A DNA stretch of 64,000 nucleotides from NCBI RefSeq assembly GCF_000733125.1, contig NZ_JPHU01000002.1, positions 310,001 to 374,000 of the forward strand. The letters are read 5' to 3'. Both the position numbers and the translations under genes were made by a program. This DNA is from Parvularcula oceani (GTDB taxonomy: Bacteria > Pseudomonadota > Alphaproteobacteria > Caulobacterales > Parvularculaceae). The notes under the pieces were generated by a model. That model did not search any database. It saw only the letters and a program-made list of their open reading frames with translations, and was not told where the DNA came from. Below, in pieces: positions 61,911 to 64,000 of this stretch (its first letter is position 1; each line of letters begins with the position of its first letter).

Positions 61911-63392
61911 ATGCGCTACTTTCCGGCCTTCTTCGATCTGCGCCACCGCGACGTCTATGTCAGCGGCGGCGGCGCCCTGGCCGCGCGCAAGGCGCGGCTT
62001 CTCCTCAAGGCCGATGCGCGGGTAACGTTCTGGGGCGCAGGCCCGGAGGCCCCTGTCCGAGCCGAATTCGATGGCCGTTGCGCCTTCGAAACGGAACAGC
62101 TCACGGCACTGTCTCCGCGTCCCGCCCTCGTCGTCGCGGCGAGCGGGGACGAAGAGGACGATGCGCGCGTGGCCGCGCTCGCCCGGGCGGCGGGCGTGCC
62201 GGTCAATGCGGTGGACCAGCCCCAAGCCTGCGACTTCGTCGTTCCCTCGCTGATCGAGCGGGGCGACGTGACGATTGGCATCTCGACCGGCGGCGCTGCG
62301 CCCGTCATCGGCCGCCGCCTGCGCGAGCGGATCGAGGCGCTGCTGCCCGCAAGGCTCGGTGCCCTCGTCGCTTTCGCCGGCGCGCGGCGCGGCGAGGTGG
62401 CCGAGCGCGTGGCGCCCGAGGCGCGGCGCGGCTTCTGGGAGCGCGTTCTGGCGGGTCCCGTGGCCGAGGCGGTTCTCGACGGCGACGAAGCGGGCGCCGA
62501 AGCGCGCTTCGCAGCGGCACTCGATGACAGCCGCCTGCCGCAGGGTCATGTCGCCATCGTCGGCGCGGGGCCGGGCGATCCCGAGCTTCTGACGCTCAAG
62601 GCGCTGCGCGTCCTGCAGGAGGCGGATGTCGTCCTCTACGACAATCTCGTCGGCACGGGTGTGTTGGAGCTGATCCGTCGCGACGCCGAGCGCGTCTATG
62701 TCGGTAAGAAGCGCTCGGATCACAGCCTACCGCAGGAAGAGATCGGCGCGCTGATGGTGCGCCTCGCGGGCGAGGGCAAGCGGGTGGTCCGGCTCAAGGG
62801 CGGCGATCCTTACGTCTTCGGCCGCGGCGGCGAAGAGCTCGACGTCCTGCGCGAGGCCGGGATCGCGGCGAGCGTGGTGCCCGGCATCACGGCGGCCGCG
62901 GGCTGCGGCGCGGATGCATCGGTCCCGCTGACCCATAGGGGGCTCAGCCAGGCCGTCACCTTCGTCACCGCCCAGGGCGGCAGCGGCGGCGCGCCGGGCA
63001 TAGACTGGGAAGCGCTGGCGCGGCTGGGGCATACCATCGTGGTCTATATGGGCGTCGCCAAGGCAGGCGAAGTCGCGGGCAATCTGCGCGCGGGCGGCCT
63101 TGCGGCGGACACGCCGGTCGCCGTGATCGAGAAGGGCACTCTGCCCGAGCAGGCGATCGTCAAGACGGACCTTCAAAGGCTGCCCGACGACATCCTCGCC
63201 GGCGGCATCACCGGCCCGGCAATCCTCGTCATCGGCGCCGTCGCCGCAAGGGCCGACGGACGCGGCCTCGTCGACCTGACGAGAGCCTGCCAGCAGCACG
63301 ACCTCCCCGCCGGAAGAGCCGCGACCGCGGCTCCGGGCATCCCCGCGCCCGTCGCCGAAGGCGTCAGCACCAAACAAAGAGCCTATTCATGA
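61911..63392 (+). CDS. cysG: Sirohaem synthase CysG (SUMT with dehydrogenase/ferrochelatase domain)
   Basis: Makes sirohaem for sulfite reductase. 493 residues. N-terminal precorrin-2 dehydrogenase/ferrochelatase part (1-210) with NAD site YVSGGGALAARKARLLL and NAVDQPQACDFVVPS; C-terminal uroporphyrinogen-III methyltransferase (217-455) with VAIVGAGPGDPELLTLKALR, VYVGKKRSDH and VVRLKGGDPYVFGRGGEE. A short low-complexity tail follows. Overlaps the DUF2849 gene by 4 bp; sits divergent from the LysR regulator. Confidence 0.95.
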   Translation: MRYFPAFFDLRHRDVYVSGGGALAARKARLLLKADARVTFWGAGPEAPVRAEFDGRCAFETEQLTALSPRPALVVAASGDEEDDARVAALARAAGVPVNAVDQPQACDFVVPSLIERGDVTIGISTGGAAPVIGRRLRERIEALLPARLGALVAFAGARRGEVAERVAPEARRGFWERVLAGPVAEAVLDGDEAGAEARFAAALDDSRLPQGHVAIVGAGPGDPELLTLKALRVLQEADVVLYDNLVGTGVLELIRRDAERVYVGKKRSDHSLPQEEIGALMVRLAGEGKRVVRLKGGDPYVFGRGGEELDVLREAGIAASVVPGITAAAGCGADASVPLTHRGLSQAVTFVTAQGGSGGAPGIDWEALARLGHTIVVYMGVAKAGEVAGNLRAGGLAADTPVAVIEKGTLPEQAIVKTDLQRLPDDILAGGITGPAILVIGAVAARADGRGLVDLTRACQQHDLPAGRAATAAPGIPAPVAEGVSTKQRAYS

Positions 63393-63763
63393 GCGCAGAA
63401 AACCCAGGTCCCCGCGCGCAGGCCCCGGCCAAGATCGCCGCTGGCGGCGTCAAGAAGGGCCGCAATGAGGGCGAGAAGATTCTCACGGCGAACCGCCTGC
63501 GCGACGGCGTGGTGATCTATCGCATGGGCGACGGTAGCTGGACCGAGGACATCTCCCGCGCGCAGGTCGTGGAGGGCGAGGACGCCATCGGCGCGCTCGC
63601 CATGGCGCAGGCGGACGAAAGCGAGAGCGTCGGAGCCTATCTCATGGACGTGGAGACGACGGGCGGCACGCATCCTTCCGGCCGCGGACGGCTGCGTGAG
63701 GAAATCCGAGAGGCGGGACCGACGATCCACCCCCAATTTGGCAGACAGGCAGAAAGAGCCTAG
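63389..63763 (+). CDS. DUF2849 protein of the sulfite-reduction operon
   Basis: 124 residues with the DUF2849 pattern (ILTANRLRDGVVIYRM, GSWTEDISRAQVV, YLMDVE). The gene is almost always found between cysG and cysI in alphaproteobacteria; its role in sulfite reduction is unknown. ATGA overlap with cysG and 2 bp before cysI make an operon. Confidence 0.85.
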   Translation: MSAENPGPRAQAPAKIAAGGVKKGRNEGEKILTANRLRDGVVIYRMGDGSWTEDISRAQVVEGEDAIGALAMAQADESESVGAYLMDVETTGGTHPSGRGRLREEIREAGPTIHPQFGRQAERA

Positions 63764-63765
63764 CC

Positions 63766-64000
63766 ATGTATCAATACGACGACATCGACAAATCCATCGT
63801 CCAGGCGCGCGTCGACGAGTTCCGCGGCCAGGTTGAGCGGCGCCTGACGGGCGAGCTGACCGAGGACCAGTTCAAGCCGCTGCGGCTGATGAACGGGCTC
63901 TATCTGCAGCTTCACGCCTATATGCTGCGCGTCGCCATTCCGTATGGGACGCTGTCATCGGATCAGCTGCGCGTGCTCGCCGGCATCGCGCGCGATTACG
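63766..64000 (+). CDS. cysI: Nitrite/sulfite reductase haemoprotein (partial, N-terminal part)
   Basis: First 78 codons only; the gene runs past the right edge. MYQYDDIDKSIVQARVDEF and the FKPLRLMNGLYLQLHAYMLRVAIPYG-type segment match the N-terminal domain of alphaproteobacterial sirohaem-dependent sulfite reductase. Place behind cysG and DUF2849 agrees. The active-site cysteines are beyond the window. Confidence 0.9.
   Translation, partial: MYQYDDIDKSIVQARVDEFRGQVERRLTGELTEDQFKPLRLMNGLYLQLHAYMLRVAIPYGTLSSDQLRVLAGIARDY

Overview
The window is a gene-dense (62 protein genes, almost no spacer), GC-rich stretch of an alphaproteobacterial chromosome. Gene content and order point to the Caulobacter/Rhodobacter/Parvularcula side of the class: hemE next to an origin-like gap, rho-mnmE-mnmG-rsmG-parA-parB on one side and ppsR-maf-aroE-coaE-dnaQ on the other, CtrA-like and GANTC sites in the gap, a RegB/RegA redox pair beside SCO1, and several alphaproteobacteria-type small families (CC0125/CC1285 lipoprotein, DUF6489, DUF1674, DUF2849, ScfR). 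The exact genus cannot be told from the sequence alone. There are no tRNA or rRNA genes, insertion sequences, phage genes or CRISPR arrays.

Layout. 1-8.5 kb: ribosome and SRP genes (rimM, rpsP, ffh), a membrane methyltransferase, an asparaginase-like protein, a dicarboxylate symporter, a cupin, a secreted prolyl oligopeptidase and a lipoprotein. 8.6-11.6 kb: hemH coupled to a histone-deacetylase-like enzyme, then a threonine-aldolase-like enzyme. 11.8-24.2 kb: the chromosome-segregation and origin-proximal block parB, parA, rsmG, mnmG, mnmE with three parS sites, then rho, a mechanosensitive channel, hemJ and hemE. 24.2-24.56 kb: the only spacer above 300 bp, which I read as the replication origin. 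Of 24 genes to its left 21 point left, and the first six to its right all point right. 24.6-28.1 kb: ppsR, maf, aroE, coaE, dnaQ in a tightly overlapping operon. 28.2-35.7 kb: a surface-polysaccharide-type module (transglutaminase-like protein, ExeA/XrtA-type ATPase, TPR lipoprotein, WecG/TagA transferase with a STAS-like tail, family 2 glycosyltransferase). 35.7-48.4 kb: a succinate dehydrogenase assembly factor, DNA polymerase I, PHB depolymerase, SCO1, RegB/RegA, an ASCH protein, malic enzyme, a K+ transporter and a nuclease. 48.6-53.6 kb: the conserved nfu / tsaB / rimI / fur block, two sugar-transferase-like proteins and a 2-oxoglutarate oxygenase. 53.6-64 kb: isocitrate lyase with its divergent ScfR-type regulator, a second S9 peptidase, Hsp20, a PQQ-type sugar dehydrogenase, a LysR regulator, and the start of a sulfite-reduction operon (cysG, DUF2849, cysI).

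How the genes fit together. The metabolic genes describe an aerobic heterotroph that stores PHB and lives on C2/C4 acids: PHB depolymerase, isocitrate lyase with ScfR, malic enzyme, the dicarboxylate symporter and PpsR (control of PEP formation). Haem synthesis (hemE, hemJ, hemH), SCO1 and RegBA serve respiration and redox control. The origin, ParABS, GANTC and CtrA-like sites indicate Caulobacter-style coupling of replication to the cell cycle. Nothing here is clearly an undescribed system. The observations most worth follow-up are the architecture of the putative origin, a short repeated motif (AAAGTGCGGC) near the origin, the WecG-STAS fusion in an orphan polysaccharide module, and a glycosyltransferase pair beside a 2-oxoglutarate oxygenase.
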